Assembly: GCA_963675655.1 (NCBI GenBank)
Contig: OY776489.1
Coordinates: forward strand, 2,294,001 to 2,358,000
Reading direction: 5' to 3'
Origin: CAXXOK01 sp963675655
GTDB lineage: Bacteria > Bacillota > Clostridia > Christensenellales > Aristaeellaceae
Length of the DNA stretch: 64,000 bases
Shown here in pieces: positions 15,931-24,723 of the stretch (its first letter is position 1; the number at the start of each line of letters is the position of its first letter). The translations under genes were made by a program, and so were the position numbers. The notes beneath the pieces are model-generated. The model saw nothing but the letters and a program-made list of their open reading frames with translations, was not told the origin of the DNA and ran no database searches.

Positions 15931-17718
15931 ATGGGCAAGACGATCGGCATCGATTTGGGGACCACCAATTCCTGCGTCGCATTTATGGAAAACGGTGAGG
16001 CTGTTGTGATCCCCAATGCCGAGGGCGACCGTACCACGCCGTCGGTGGTTGCGTTTACCAAGAGCGGTGAGCGTATTGTAGGCAACGCGGCCAAACGGCA
16101 GGCCATTACGAACAGCAGACGCACCATTTCCAGCATCAAGCGGGAAATGGGCACCGACAACCGTATAAAAATAGACGGCAAAGCATATACTCCGCAGGAG
16201 ATCAGCGCGATTATTCTACAAAAATTGAAACAAGATGCGGAAGCATATTTAGGGGAAACGGTAACCGATGCGGTGATCACTGTTCCGGCATATTTTAGCG
16301 ATAGTCAGCGGCAGGCCACCAAGGATGCCGGGCGTATTGCGGGGATGAACGTGCTGCGCATCATCAACGAGCCGACGGCTGCGGCGGTAGCATACGGGGC
16401 AGACAAGGGCGAAAGCATGAAGGTGATGGTGTTCGATCTGGGCGGCGGCACCTTCGACGTAAGCATTTTGGATATTAACCGTGAAGTGATTGAGGTGCTG
16501 GCAACAGCCGGTAACAATCGCCTTGGCGGGGATGATTTTGACCGGTGCGTTGTCAATTGGCTGATCGGCGAGTTTAAAAAGAGCGATAAGATAGACCTTA
16601 CGCAAGACCCTACGGCCATGCAGCGTATCCGCGAAGCGGCGGAAAAAGCGAAAATCGAGCTGAGCGCGGCCAGCACCACGAACATTAGCCTGCCGTTTAT
16701 TGCCAGCGGTAAGGATGGCGCCAAGCATTTGGAAGCGACGCTGACCCGCGCGAAGTTCGACGACTTGACAAGGAGCCTTGTGGAGGCTACCATGGGGCCA
16801 GTGCGGCAAGCAATGAACGACGCGGGGATTAAAGCTGCCGAGCTGGGTCGAGTGCTTTTAGTGGGCGGCAGCACACGCATTCCCGCCGTACAGGAGGCCG
16901 TAAAACGCTTCACCAGCCACGAGCCTAGCAAGGGCGTAAATCCCGATGAGTGCGTTGCGCTGGGCGCCGCGCTGCAGGGCGGGGTGCTGACCGGACAGGT
17001 AACCGGGCTGCTGCTGCTGGATGTAACGCCGCTGTCGCTGGGCATTGAAACGGTTGGCGATGTGTACAGCCGTTTAATCGACCGGAACACGCCGATTCCC
17101 GTTAAGCGCAGTCAAGTCTTTACCACGGCGGCGAACTTTCAGACGCAGGTGGAAATCCACGTTTTACAGGGCGAGCGGGAAATTGCCTCTTATAATAAAA
17201 CGCTGGGCAAGTTTAAACTGAGCGGCATCCGGCGTGCGCTGCGGGGCGTGCCGCAGATTGAGGTTACATTCGCCATTGACGCAAACGGCATCGTAAACGT
17301 ATCGGCAAAGGATTTGGGCACGGGGCGGCATCAGGAAATTGTGCTCACCCAAAGCTCCAACATGTCCTCGGCGGAGATTGATCAGGCGATACACGATGCG
17401 GAGCGCTATGCTGCGGACGACCGCCTGCGCAAGCAGAGTGCGGAACTGCGCAACCATACCGAGCAACTGTGCTACGAGGCGAAGAGCGCCATGCGCAAGC
17501 TGAAGTCGGAGGATAAACAGCGGATTGAAGACCTGCGCAAGCGCACCCAGAAGGCGCTGGACGACCAGGATGATGCGGCGACGCGGGATGCAAGCCTGGA
17601 ACTGGAGCAGGCACTGAACGCTGTGGGCCGCTACACCGGTTCGGCTGGTACGAGCGCAGGTGAGGATGGCGCTATGGACGCGAACTATACTTCTGCGGAA
17701 AATAGCCAGAATGAATGA
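15931..17718 (+). CDS. dnaK: Hsp70 chaperone, DnaK family, short-lid second-type paralogue
   Basis: ATP-dependent chaperone of 595 residues, 15-40 shorter than typical DnaK. The nucleotide-binding domain is complete: IGIDLGTTNSCVA at the start, INEPTAAAVAYG, FDLGGGTFDVSIL and LLVGGSTRIPAV. The substrate domain follows (DVTPLSLGIET). The lid is short and highly charged, and the tail (TSAENSQNE) lacks the usual EEVD-like end. There is no grpE, hrcA or standard dnaJ beside it and no CIRCE element upstream. Instead it leads an operon with a DUF5685 protein, a J-domain protein and a zinc-ribbon membrane protein. I read it as a second, specialised Hsp70 rather than the main DnaK, which cannot be checked here. 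AAGGAGG precedes the ATG. Confidence 0.93.
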   Translation: MGKTIGIDLGTTNSCVAFMENGEAVVIPNAEGDRTTPSVVAFTKSGERIVGNAAKRQAITNSRRTISSIKREMGTDNRIKIDGKAYTPQEISAIILQKLKQDAEAYLGETVTDAVITVPAYFSDSQRQATKDAGRIAGMNVLRIINEPTAAAVAYGADKGESMKVMVFDLGGGTFDVSILDINREVIEVLATAGNNRLGGDDFDRCVVNWLIGEFKKSDKIDLTQDPTAMQRIREAAEKAKIELSAASTTNISLPFIASGKDGAKHLEATLTRAKFDDLTRSLVEATMGPVRQAMNDAGIKAAELGRVLLVGGSTRIPAVQEAVKRFTSHEPSKGVNPDECVALGAALQGGVLTGQVTGLLLLDVTPLSLGIETVGDVYSRLIDRNTPIPVKRSQVFTTAANFQTQVEIHVLQGEREIASYNKTLGKFKLSGIRRALRGVPQIEVTFAIDANGIVNVSAKDLGTGRHQEIVLTQSSNMSSAEIDQAIHDAERYAADDRLRKQSAELRNHTEQLCYEAKSAMRKLKSEDKQRIEDLRKRTQKALDDQDDAATRDASLELEQALNAVGRYTGSAGTSAGEDGAMDANYTSAENSQNE

Positions 17719-17753
17719 CGGGCCGTTTCGCGCGGCATAAAGAAGGAGCGCTC

Positions 17754-18623
17754 ATGTTCGGGTATGTAACCATTCACCCTGCGGAGCTGGGAGAACGCAG
17801 CCGCCAGCGTTACCAAGCCTATTATTGCGGCTTGTGCCATACGCTGATGAAGCGCTACGGCAATCTGGGCCGGATGACGCTGAGCTATGATATGACTTTT
17901 TTGATGATTCTGCTCAGCTCCCTGTACGAACCGGAAGAAACGGTGGATAAAAGCCGCTGCCTGCCGCATCCCATTAAGGAACGCGAAGCGATCCATAATG
18001 AGCTGAGCGACTACTGCGCCGATATGAATATTGCGCTGGCATACCATAAATGCCGGGATGACTGGGAGGACGACCATAGTCTAGCGGGGCGTGCACAGGC
18101 AAAGCTATTGGAAGGCGCTTACCGGAAGGTGGAAAGCCGCTACCCGGAGAAGTGCGCTGCAATTGAAAGCTGTTTGCACAGCATTGGCGAACTGGAACAG
18201 GCAAACTGCCTTGAACCAGATGCGCCCGCTAACCTGACCGCGCGGATGCTCGGCGAGGTATTTGTGTACCGCAACGACTACTGGGCTGTGCCTTTGCGCA
18301 AACTGGGCGAGGGGCTGGGCCGTTTTATTTACCTGATGGACGCATACGACGACCTGCCTGCCGATATACGGCGCAAACGGTATAACCCGCTGGCGCAGTA
18401 CCGTGAGCAACCAGATTACGAAAGCCTGATTAAGGATAGCCTGACGATGGTGATTGCGGAATGCACGCAGGCGTTTGAACTGCTCCCACTGGTACAGGAT
18501 GTGGAGATTCTACGCAACATTCTGTATTCCGGGGTTTGGGTGCGCTACCAGCAAAAGCAGGCAAAAGCGGAGCGCAAGCAGGGGAAACTAAAGGAGAGTG
18601 ACCATGAACAGAGACCCGTATGA
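17754..18623 (+). CDS. DUF5685 family protein
   Basis: Uncharacterised family found in Clostridia. With the start at 17754 (AAGGAG eight bases upstream) it has 289 residues, mostly predicted helical and cytoplasmic. Visible marks are the N-terminal MFGYVTIHPAEL, a Cys pair in YYCGLCHTL (Cys25, Cys28), Cys69 in RCLPHP, and two Asp-rich motifs: DDWEDD (residues 102-107) and MDAYDDLPADI (Asp196, Asp199, Asp200). The Asp-rich helices recall the metal-binding motifs of all-helical isoprenoid synthases, but this is a weak likeness. It sits between dnaK and the J-domain gene and overlaps the latter by 20 bases, so a role with the Hsp70 pair is likely. Confidence 0.85.
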   Translation: MFGYVTIHPAELGERSRQRYQAYYCGLCHTLMKRYGNLGRMTLSYDMTFLMILLSSLYEPEETVDKSRCLPHPIKEREAIHNELSDYCADMNIALAYHKCRDDWEDDHSLAGRAQAKLLEGAYRKVESRYPEKCAAIESCLHSIGELEQANCLEPDAPANLTARMLGEVFVYRNDYWAVPLRKLGEGLGRFIYLMDAYDDLPADIRRKRYNPLAQYREQPDYESLIKDSLTMVIAECTQAFELLPLVQDVEILRNILYSGVWVRYQQKQAKAERKQGKLKESDHEQRPV

Positions 18624-19383
18624 CGTGCTGGGCGTACCCCATACCGCAACGGATGATGAGATTAAGGCCGCATACCGAAAAATGGCCAAGAAGTATCATC
18701 CCGATGTGAATGGCGGCAGTGCGCAAGCAGAAGCCAAAATGAAGGAAGTCAACGAGGCCTACACGATCCTGATAAAGCATAAAGGGCAGGGGTATACACC
18801 TGGGGGTACATCCGGCGGCTACAACCCGTATGGGAATCCCGGCGGTGGATACGGCGGGTATGGACGTACAGGCGGCTATGGAAATACCGGTGGAGCCGGA
18901 TCATCACAAAATGGATACGACGATTATGACCCCTTTGGTTTTGGCGATTTTTTCCGTCAGGCTGGACAGCAATCGCGCCGCAGCGGTTATACGACGACTT
19001 ATACCGAGTATGATCCGCTGCTGAAAAACGTAGAGGACGCTGTACTTGATAACAATTTCAGCCGTGCAATACAGTTGCTTTCCGCGCTGCACGAGCGCAG
19101 CGCCGCTTGGTATTATTGGAGTGCGCGTGCTAACCTTGGGCTTGGTAACCGCGTTGCTGCACTGAATTATGCACGCCGTGCGGTACAGATGGCGCCGGAT
19201 GAAGCTGCCTTCCGCGAGCTGCTTTCACAGCTGCAATCCACCGGGCAAAGCTACCGGCAGTATGGCAATCAGCGTGGGTTTACCGGTACGCTGTGCGCAA
19301 ACCCTTGTTTATCGGTATTGGTGTTGAATTTGCTTTGTAACTGTTGCTGCCTGGGTGGTCGCGGCGGCGCTTACTGTTGTTAA
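18604..19383 (+). CDS. J-domain protein with Gly/Tyr-rich linker and Cys-rich tail
   Basis: Co-chaperone that stimulates an Hsp70, here probably the one encoded two genes upstream. Of 259 residues, the J domain is at 1-65 (DPYDVLGVPHTATDDEI, then the essential HPD in KKYHPDVNG). A Gly/Tyr/Asn-rich linker spans about 68-105. A TPR-like helical part follows (about 135-215: AWYYWSARANLGLGNRVAAL). The C-terminus is a short hydrophobic, Cys-rich end (CNCCCLGG and a final CC). It lacks the zinc-finger and substrate domains of true DnaJ. The start at 18604 is chosen for its spacing from AAGGAG; the GTG at 18598 is too close. Confidence 0.9.
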   Translation: MNRDPYDVLGVPHTATDDEIKAAYRKMAKKYHPDVNGGSAQAEAKMKEVNEAYTILIKHKGQGYTPGGTSGGYNPYGNPGGGYGGYGRTGGYGNTGGAGSSQNGYDDYDPFGFGDFFRQAGQQSRRSGYTTTYTEYDPLLKNVEDAVLDNNFSRAIQLLSALHERSAAWYYWSARANLGLGNRVAALNYARRAVQMAPDEAAFRELLSQLQSTGQSYRQYGNQRGFTGTLCANPCLSVLVLNLLCNCCCLGGRGGAYCC

Positions 19384-19398
19384 GGAGGAAGAACCTTT

Positions 19399-19812
19399 AT
19401 GTCTTTTTGGGAAAAAATTAAGCAATCTTTCCGTTCCTTTATGGCGGGCCGTCACGGAGTAGACCCCTTTTCGGTAATGCTGGTATGGGTCGGGCTGGCA
19501 ATTTACATTTTGGCGACGGTGCTGGGTTCCGGGCTGCTGAGCACAGTTTCGCTGGCGCTTTATGTATATACATTGTTCCGCATTTTCTCCCGTAACGAAC
19601 GGAAACGGGCGGATGAAAACCGTCGGTATCTGTCGATGAAAAGCAAGGTGAGCACCAATACCCGGCAGGCTCGGGTGCGGTTTCAAAACAGGAAGCAGTA
19701 TAAATACTTCCGTTGTCCAAATTGCAAAGCGTGGCTCAAACTACCGCGTAAAGCCGGTGTGGTTACGGTAACCTGCGGGCGCTGCCATAATAGCTTTACA
19801 CAAAAATCCTGA
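19399..19812 (+). CDS. Small membrane protein with C-terminal zinc ribbon
   Basis: Uncharacterised protein of 137 residues. A hydrophobic region at about residues 25-60 (VMLVWVGLAIYILATVLGSG, then LSTVSLALYVYTLF) suggests two membrane passes. A basic cytoplasmic stretch follows, and then a zinc ribbon: CPNC near residue 110 and CGRC near residue 130, the latter followed by HNSFTQKS. It is the last gene of the dnaK-DUF5685-J-domain operon, 15 bases after the J-domain gene, with AAGGAGG before the ATG. The ribbon could tie the chaperone group to the membrane or to RNA; neither is shown. Confidence 0.85.
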   Translation: MSFWEKIKQSFRSFMAGRHGVDPFSVMLVWVGLAIYILATVLGSGLLSTVSLALYVYTLFRIFSRNERKRADENRRYLSMKSKVSTNTRQARVRFQNRKQYKYFRCPNCKAWLKLPRKAGVVTVTCGRCHNSFTQKS

Positions 19813-19871
19813 TGGGGAAAGGCGTTTGCTTCTGGCGGCGCTGGGGCGATTCATAGAATGCTAGTATGTGC

Positions 19872-19903
19872 CGGGCGATAAACTGAAGACGGTTTATCGC
19901 CCG
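19872..19903 (+). terminator. Terminator of the dnaK-DUF5685 operon
   Basis: Perfect 12-base arms (19872-19883 and 19892-19903) around an 8-base loop, followed by ATTTTTG. Confidence 0.88.
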
Positions 19904-19981
19904 ATTTTTGTTTACTCGGATTACTGTGCCTAAAGCCTGTGGAGGCTCCTGTTAGGGAGGCTTATTTGTGGGAAGGACATA

Positions 19982-20020
19982 CAAACAGGTGTTTGCTTTT
20001 TGGGTTGTCTGTGCTATAAT
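19982..20020 (+). promoter_or_regulatory. uvrB promoter with overlapping SOS-like box
   Basis: TATAAT at 20015-20020 and TTGCTT at 19993-19998 are 16 bases apart. A palindrome CAAACAGGTGTTTG (19982-19995) overlaps the -35 region. It keeps the C.AAC-N4-GTT.G frame of the LexA (Cheo) box with one symmetrical change in each half. uvrB is an SOS gene in many bacteria, so LexA control is plausible. Confidence 0.6.
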
Positions 20021-20050
20021 GGCGGCAGGTACGCATGAAAGGAGAACGCC

Positions 20051-22060
20051 ATGAACCGGTTTGTACTACAATCGCCTTATCAAGCTAGCGGCGATCAGCC
20101 GGCTGCGATTACCAGCCTGGCGGACGGAATTGAAAAAGGGTTGAGAGATCAGGTTCTGCTGGGTGTTACGGGCAGCGGAAAGACGTTCACCATGGCGTCT
20201 GTTATTGAGCGTGTACAAAAACCGACGCTGGTGATTGCGCATAATAAAACGCTGGCGGCGCAGCTGTGCAGCGAATTTCGTGCGTTCTTCCCGGACAGTG
20301 CGGTGGAATATTTCGTAAGTTATTACGATTATTATCAGCCGGAAGCTTACATCGCATCCACCGATACCTATATTGAAAAGGATGCGTCCATCAACGAGGA
20401 GATAGACCGTCTGCGCCACAGTGCCACGGCAGCTGTGCGCGAGCGTAGGGACGTGATCATCGTCGCCAGCGTCAGCTGCATTTACTCCATGGGTGATCCC
20501 AGCGAGTACGAAGGCATGATGGTGAGTATGCGGCCGGGAATGCAGATCAGCCGTGATACGCTGATCGACCGGCTGGTAGAGATACAGTACACCCGCAATG
20601 ACTTTGAATTTACCCGCGGCAGCTTCCGTGTACGCGGGGATGTGCTGGAGATTATTCCCGCCAACGAACGGGAGCATGCGCTTCGTGTGGAGTTTTTTGG
20701 CGATGAGATAGAGCGTATTCGTGAAATTGAGGTTATCACCGGCAATGTGTTAAGCACGCTGGAACATGCGCTGGTTTTCCCGGCGACGCACTACGCCATG
20801 GACCGGGAAAAGATGAACAGCCAGCTGGACGTGATCGAAAAAGATATGGAAGCCAGAGTACAGGAGCTGAAAAACGAGGGACAGCCGTTGTTTGCCATGC
20901 GTCTTCGGCAGCGCACCCAGTACGATCTGGAAATGATGCGCCAAATCGGCTTTTGCACCGGCATTGAGAACTACAGCCGCTATTTTGATGGCCGTAAGCC
21001 CGGGGAAGCGCCGTATAGCCTGCTGGATTACTTCCCCAAAGATTTTTTGATGTTTATTGACGAGAGCCACGTTACCGTGCCGCAGATACGTGCAATGTAC
21101 AATGGTGACCGCGCGCGCAAACAGAATCTTGTGGATTATGGGTTCCGGCTGCCGTCCGCTTTTGATAACAGGCCGCTGGTTTTTGACGAATTCCGTACCC
21201 GCCAGCACCAAACCATCTACGTCAGTGCTACGCCCAGCGCGTACGAGTTGGACTTGAGCCAGAACATCGTAGAGCAGATCATTCGTCCGACGGGCCTTTT
21301 AGACCCGATGGTACAGCTTCGCCCGGCGACCGGACAGGTGGACGATCTGGTAGCCGAAATTCACAAAACAACCGAGAAAAACGAACGGGTTTTGGTTACC
21401 ACGCTTACCAAGCGCATGGCGGAGAGCCTAACGGATTACCTGAAAAACCTCGGTATTCGAGTCCGCTACCTGCACAGCGACATTCAAACCATGGAGCGAA
21501 CCCAACTGATACGCGATCTGCGGCTTGGCGAGTTCGATGTGCTGGTGGGCATTAATCTGCTGCGCGAAGGGTTGGATATGCCGGAGGTTAGCTTGGTGGC
21601 GATATTGGATGCGGATAAAGAAGGGTTTTTACGCAGTGAAACCTCGCTGATTCAAACTATTGGGCGCGCCGCGCGTAACGTAAACGGCCGTGTTATTCTT
21701 TATGGCGATAAGCTGACCGACAGCATGATGCGCGCTATTGACGAAACCAACCGCCGCCGTAACCTGCAGGAGGCGTATAACCGCATTCATGGCATTACCC
21801 CGCAAAGCGTTCAGAGTACGGTACAGGCGTTGCTAAAGATTACCAATAGCTTTGCAGCCGGCACGCAAAATGATATGAGCGAGGAAGAGAAGCAGGAATT
21901 GCTCAAGAGCATTGAGGATCAGATGCTATCCGCCGCTAAATCGCTGGACTTTGAAAAGGCGGCAAAACTACGTGATGAACTGTTCAGCCTTAAAGGGGAA
22001 ACCTCGAAGGTACAGAAACCGCAAAATCGACGCAAAAGGCTGCGCAAACCACATCGCTAA
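20051..22060 (+). CDS. uvrB: UvrABC excinuclease subunit B
   Basis: Damage-verifying helicase-like subunit of nucleotide excision repair. It is full length at 669 residues. Motifs are GVTGSGKT (Walker A), the beta-hairpin YYDYYQPEAY that clamps DNA, FIDESH (motif II), RPTGLLDP, QTIGRAARN (motif VI) and the C-terminal UVR domain (SLDFEKAAKLRDELF) that binds UvrC. A Lys/Arg-rich tail ends the protein. It stands alone here; uvrA, its usual neighbour, is not in the window. AAAGGAG precedes the ATG. Confidence 0.98.
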   Translation: MNRFVLQSPYQASGDQPAAITSLADGIEKGLRDQVLLGVTGSGKTFTMASVIERVQKPTLVIAHNKTLAAQLCSEFRAFFPDSAVEYFVSYYDYYQPEAYIASTDTYIEKDASINEEIDRLRHSATAAVRERRDVIIVASVSCIYSMGDPSEYEGMMVSMRPGMQISRDTLIDRLVEIQYTRNDFEFTRGSFRVRGDVLEIIPANEREHALRVEFFGDEIERIREIEVITGNVLSTLEHALVFPATHYAMDREKMNSQLDVIEKDMEARVQELKNEGQPLFAMRLRQRTQYDLEMMRQIGFCTGIENYSRYFDGRKPGEAPYSLLDYFPKDFLMFIDESHVTVPQIRAMYNGDRARKQNLVDYGFRLPSAFDNRPLVFDEFRTRQHQTIYVSATPSAYELDLSQNIVEQIIRPTGLLDPMVQLRPATGQVDDLVAEIHKTTEKNERVLVTTLTKRMAESLTDYLKNLGIRVRYLHSDIQTMERTQLIRDLRLGEFDVLVGINLLREGLDMPEVSLVAILDADKEGFLRSETSLIQTIGRAARNVNGRVILYGDKLTDSMMRAIDETNRRRNLQEAYNRIHGITPQSVQSTVQALLKITNSFAAGTQNDMSEEEKQELLKSIEDQMLSAAKSLDFEKAAKLRDELFSLKGETSKVQKPQNRRKRLRKPHR

Positions 22061-22078
22061 GAGCAATAGAAAAAGAAT

Positions 22079-22107
22079 AACCCCGGAGGCTTTATGCCTC
22101 CGGGGTT
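22079..22107 (+). terminator. uvrB terminator
   Basis: ACCCCGGAGGC at 22080-22090 pairs with 22096-22106 around TTTAT and is followed by TTTCG. It lies 20 bases after the uvrB stop. Confidence 0.85.
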
Positions 22108-22157
22108 TCGCCTGCCTAAAAAGCCTAATCTGCGTTGTTAGCTGTGGGAGGGCAAAA

Positions 22158-22188
22158 GGGATCACTTACGCACGCGTAAGCGCATCCC
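22158..22188 (-). terminator. Terminator-like hairpin for citrate synthase
   Basis: Arms at 22158-22171 and 22174-22188 contain perfect GGGAT/ATCCC and CTTACGC/GCGTAAG pairing with a small internal mismatch. On the minus strand they are followed by TTTTGCCC. It is about 100 bases beyond the citrate synthase stop. Confidence 0.55.
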
Positions 22189-22289
22189 CTTGCCACCCTT
22201 GCTTGCTGGCATCTCGGACTTTTAAACAAGCTGGTATTGTGTCTGCTAAACGATGTTCTTAAAAATGATCAAACGCTGAGGGAGTGCTA

Positions 22290-23675
22290 TCAGGGGTTGC
22301 AGCCGCGTTCGGTTAGCTGGCTGTATTCCCGATTGGGGGATACGGCGCGATAGGCGGGTCGGATGATTTTATCCATATTTACCAGCTCTTCCATCCGGTG
22401 TGCGCTCCAGCCGACGATGCGCGCGATGGCAAAGATCGGCGTAAACATCTCCTCGGGGATACCCAGCATGCCGTACACCAGACCACTGAAGAAATCCACA
22501 TTGGCGCTGACGCCTTTATACATATGGCGTTCATGCGCGATAATCTCCGGCGCTAGCTGCTCTACCAGCGAATAGAGCTGGAACTCTTCCCGCTTGTGCT
22601 TCTCATCGGCTAGTTGCTCTACAAAGGTGCGGAACACCTTGGCGCGGGGATCGCTGATGGAGTATACCGCGTGGCCAATACCGTAGATAAGGCCTTTGCG
22701 GTCGAAGGCTTCCCGGTTGAGTATTTTATGCAGGTAGGTTGCAACTGCTTGCTTGTCGGTCGTGTCGGCGACATTCTGTTTTAAATCCGCCATCATCTGT
22801 ACTACTTTAATGTTGGCGCCGCCATGTTTGGAGCCTTTCAGGCTGGCTAGTGCTGCGGCGATGGCACTGTACGTATCGGTGCCGGAAGAGGTAACCACAT
22901 GCGTGGTAAAGCTGGAGTTGTTGCCGCCGCCATGCTCCATATGCAACATAAGCGCCACATCCAGCACGCGCGCTTCCAATTGCGTGTATTGCTTATCTGG
23001 GCGCAGCATCCGCAGCAAATTTTCCGCTGTGGACAGGCTTTCGTCCGGGCGGTGGATATACAGGCTTCCGTCCTGTTCATAATGGGTATAGCTTTGGTAG
23101 CCGTACACCGCAAGCATGGGAAAAACCGCGATCAGCATCAGGCACTGGCGCAGCACATTGCAGATGGACAGGTGCGAAACATCGTTGTCGTAGCTGGCCA
23201 GTGTCAGCACGCTTCGGCTGAGCGTATTCATCATGTCGGCGCTGGGCGCTTTCATAATGACGTCGCGTACGAAATTGGTTGGAAGCGTGCGACTTTGCGC
23301 CATAATTCGCTTAAAATGATTTAGCTGATCGGCGTTTGGCAGATCGCCGAATAACAGCAGATAGGCGGTTTCCTCAAAACCAAAACGGTTATCCTTCATT
23401 ACGCCCTTGACCAGATCGTTGATGTCGTAACCCCGATACCAAAGCCGTCCGTCGATAGGCACGCGCTGCCCATCCACCTCTTTGCTGGATTGAATTTCGG
23501 ATATCTTGGTAAGCCCTGCCAGCACGCCCTTACCGGACTTATCGCGAAGGCCGCGCTTCACACCGTAAGTGTCATAAAGCTGGCGATCAATCATCGCATT
23601 CTGGATTACGGTATGTTCATAAGCGCCTGCATAATCAGCCAGACGTTCCAAAGGCGAAGAAGGGATATTGGTCAT
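22290..23675 (-). CDS. gltA: Citrate synthase
   Basis: Condenses oxaloacetate and acetyl-CoA to citrate in the cytoplasm. The 461 residues include the long N-terminal extension common in Clostridia. Catalytic parts are visible: the His in MEHGGGNNSSFTTHV, the second His in GIGHAVYSISDPRAKVF and the Asp in NVDFFSGLVY, with RPAYRAV near the C-terminus. It stands alone with AAAGGAG before the ATG; no aconitase or isocitrate dehydrogenase is linked. In an anaerobe it most likely serves glutamate synthesis by a partial oxidative branch. Confidence 0.96.
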   Translation of the reverse strand: MTNIPSSPLERLADYAGAYEHTVIQNAMIDRQLYDTYGVKRGLRDKSGKGVLAGLTKISEIQSSKEVDGQRVPIDGRLWYRGYDINDLVKGVMKDNRFGFEETAYLLLFGDLPNADQLNHFKRIMAQSRTLPTNFVRDVIMKAPSADMMNTLSRSVLTLASYDNDVSHLSICNVLRQCLMLIAVFPMLAVYGYQSYTHYEQDGSLYIHRPDESLSTAENLLRMLRPDKQYTQLEARVLDVALMLHMEHGGGNNSSFTTHVVTSSGTDTYSAIAAALASLKGSKHGGANIKVVQMMADLKQNVADTTDKQAVATYLHKILNREAFDRKGLIYGIGHAVYSISDPRAKVFRTFVEQLADEKHKREEFQLYSLVEQLAPEIIAHERHMYKGVSANVDFFSGLVYGMLGIPEEMFTPIFAIARIVGWSAHRMEELVNMDKIIRPAYRAVSPNREYSQLTERGCNP

Positions 23676-23956
23676 AGCTTTGCTCCTTTCATAATACGCA
23701 AAAATGCCTCAAAGGGTTGATATACCTTGTATTTTCAAGGTTTATGGCAATGGTGGTAAAAAATCGTTATCATAGATAGACGTAGAAAAAGTATAAAATA
23801 TGCGGTATAAAAAGTCAAGCTGAGCCCCGTGGATGGAGGTGGTGAAAAGCCCCCAAAACCCCTGCTTGTTACAGGTTTTCCGTTTGACTTCTTATTATGC
23901 GTGTGTTATGCTTAGGTTTAGCGGTAACCAGCTCTCATACTGTGGGAGGTTTGTCG

Positions 23957-24676
23957 TTGAAGCATTTGCACAGGCGGGATACGTGGATGAACGGACAGAA
24001 CGCGGTACCCGAGGTTTTACCCTACTGGAATGGCAAATTAAGCCATCCGTTTTACAGCAAGGTACTTAAAAGGGTTCTGGATTTGATAGCGGCGCTGCTC
24101 GTGCTGCCGGTGGGTTTACTGCTTATGCTGCCCATTGCGCTTATTGTAAAGGTAAGCACGCCTGGACCTGTGTTGTATAAAGCGCTTCGGGGCGGCTATC
24201 ATAACCGGCCTTTTTATATCTACAAGTTTCGCACGATGGTCATTGGTGCAGATCGGTACAGCGGCACAACGGCACTGGATGATCCGCGGGTTACCCGGGT
24301 TGGACGTGTGCTGCGCTGGAGCAAGATGGATGAGTTGCCGCAGCTGCTTAATATCCTGCGTGGTGATATGAGCTTTATTGGTCCCAGACCTGAATTGCTG
24401 AAATATACCACACGCTATAACGAGCAGCAGCAATGCATTCTGTGGGTGCGTCCGGGGATTAGCGACCCAAGCTCGATCAAGCTGATCCGCTTGGATGAAG
24501 TGGTGGGGCACGATGACCCGGAAGGGACGTACGAGCGTAATATTTTGCAGGAGAAAAACCGCATGCGTGTGGAATACGCCCGGAAGCAGTCCTTCGTTAC
24601 GGATATGCGGTTGCTGTTTCAAACGGCATATTGCGTATGTGCAAAACTGGTAGGCCGTACCCCGAAGGCGCGCTGA
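23957..24676 (+). CDS. Undecaprenyl-phosphate sugar phosphotransferase (bacterial sugar transferase family)
   Basis: Starts a glycopolymer by moving a sugar-1-phosphate from a nucleotide sugar to the membrane lipid carrier. With a TTG start at 23957 (GGGAGG seven bases before) it has 240 residues. The membrane segment is at about residues 40-62 (LDLIAALLVLPVGLLLMLPI). The catalytic block follows: FYIYKFRTMV, DDPRVTRVGRVLR, KMDELPQLLNILRGDMSFIG with PRPE, and VRPGISDPSS. It is the single-pass short form lacking the extra N-terminal segments of WbaP. It heads a run of five genes on the plus strand, the rest being split transketolase, LicD and flippase. Confidence 0.9.
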   Translation: MKHLHRRDTWMNGQNAVPEVLPYWNGKLSHPFYSKVLKRVLDLIAALLVLPVGLLLMLPIALIVKVSTPGPVLYKALRGGYHNRPFYIYKFRTMVIGADRYSGTTALDDPRVTRVGRVLRWSKMDELPQLLNILRGDMSFIGPRPELLKYTTRYNEQQQCILWVRPGISDPSSIKLIRLDEVVGHDDPEGTYERNILQEKNRMRVEYARKQSFVTDMRLLFQTAYCVCAKLVGRTPKAR

Positions 24677-24723
24677 AAACAGACCGCCGTGCGATGCGGC
24701 TGGCAGTGGTAAAGGAGAACCCT

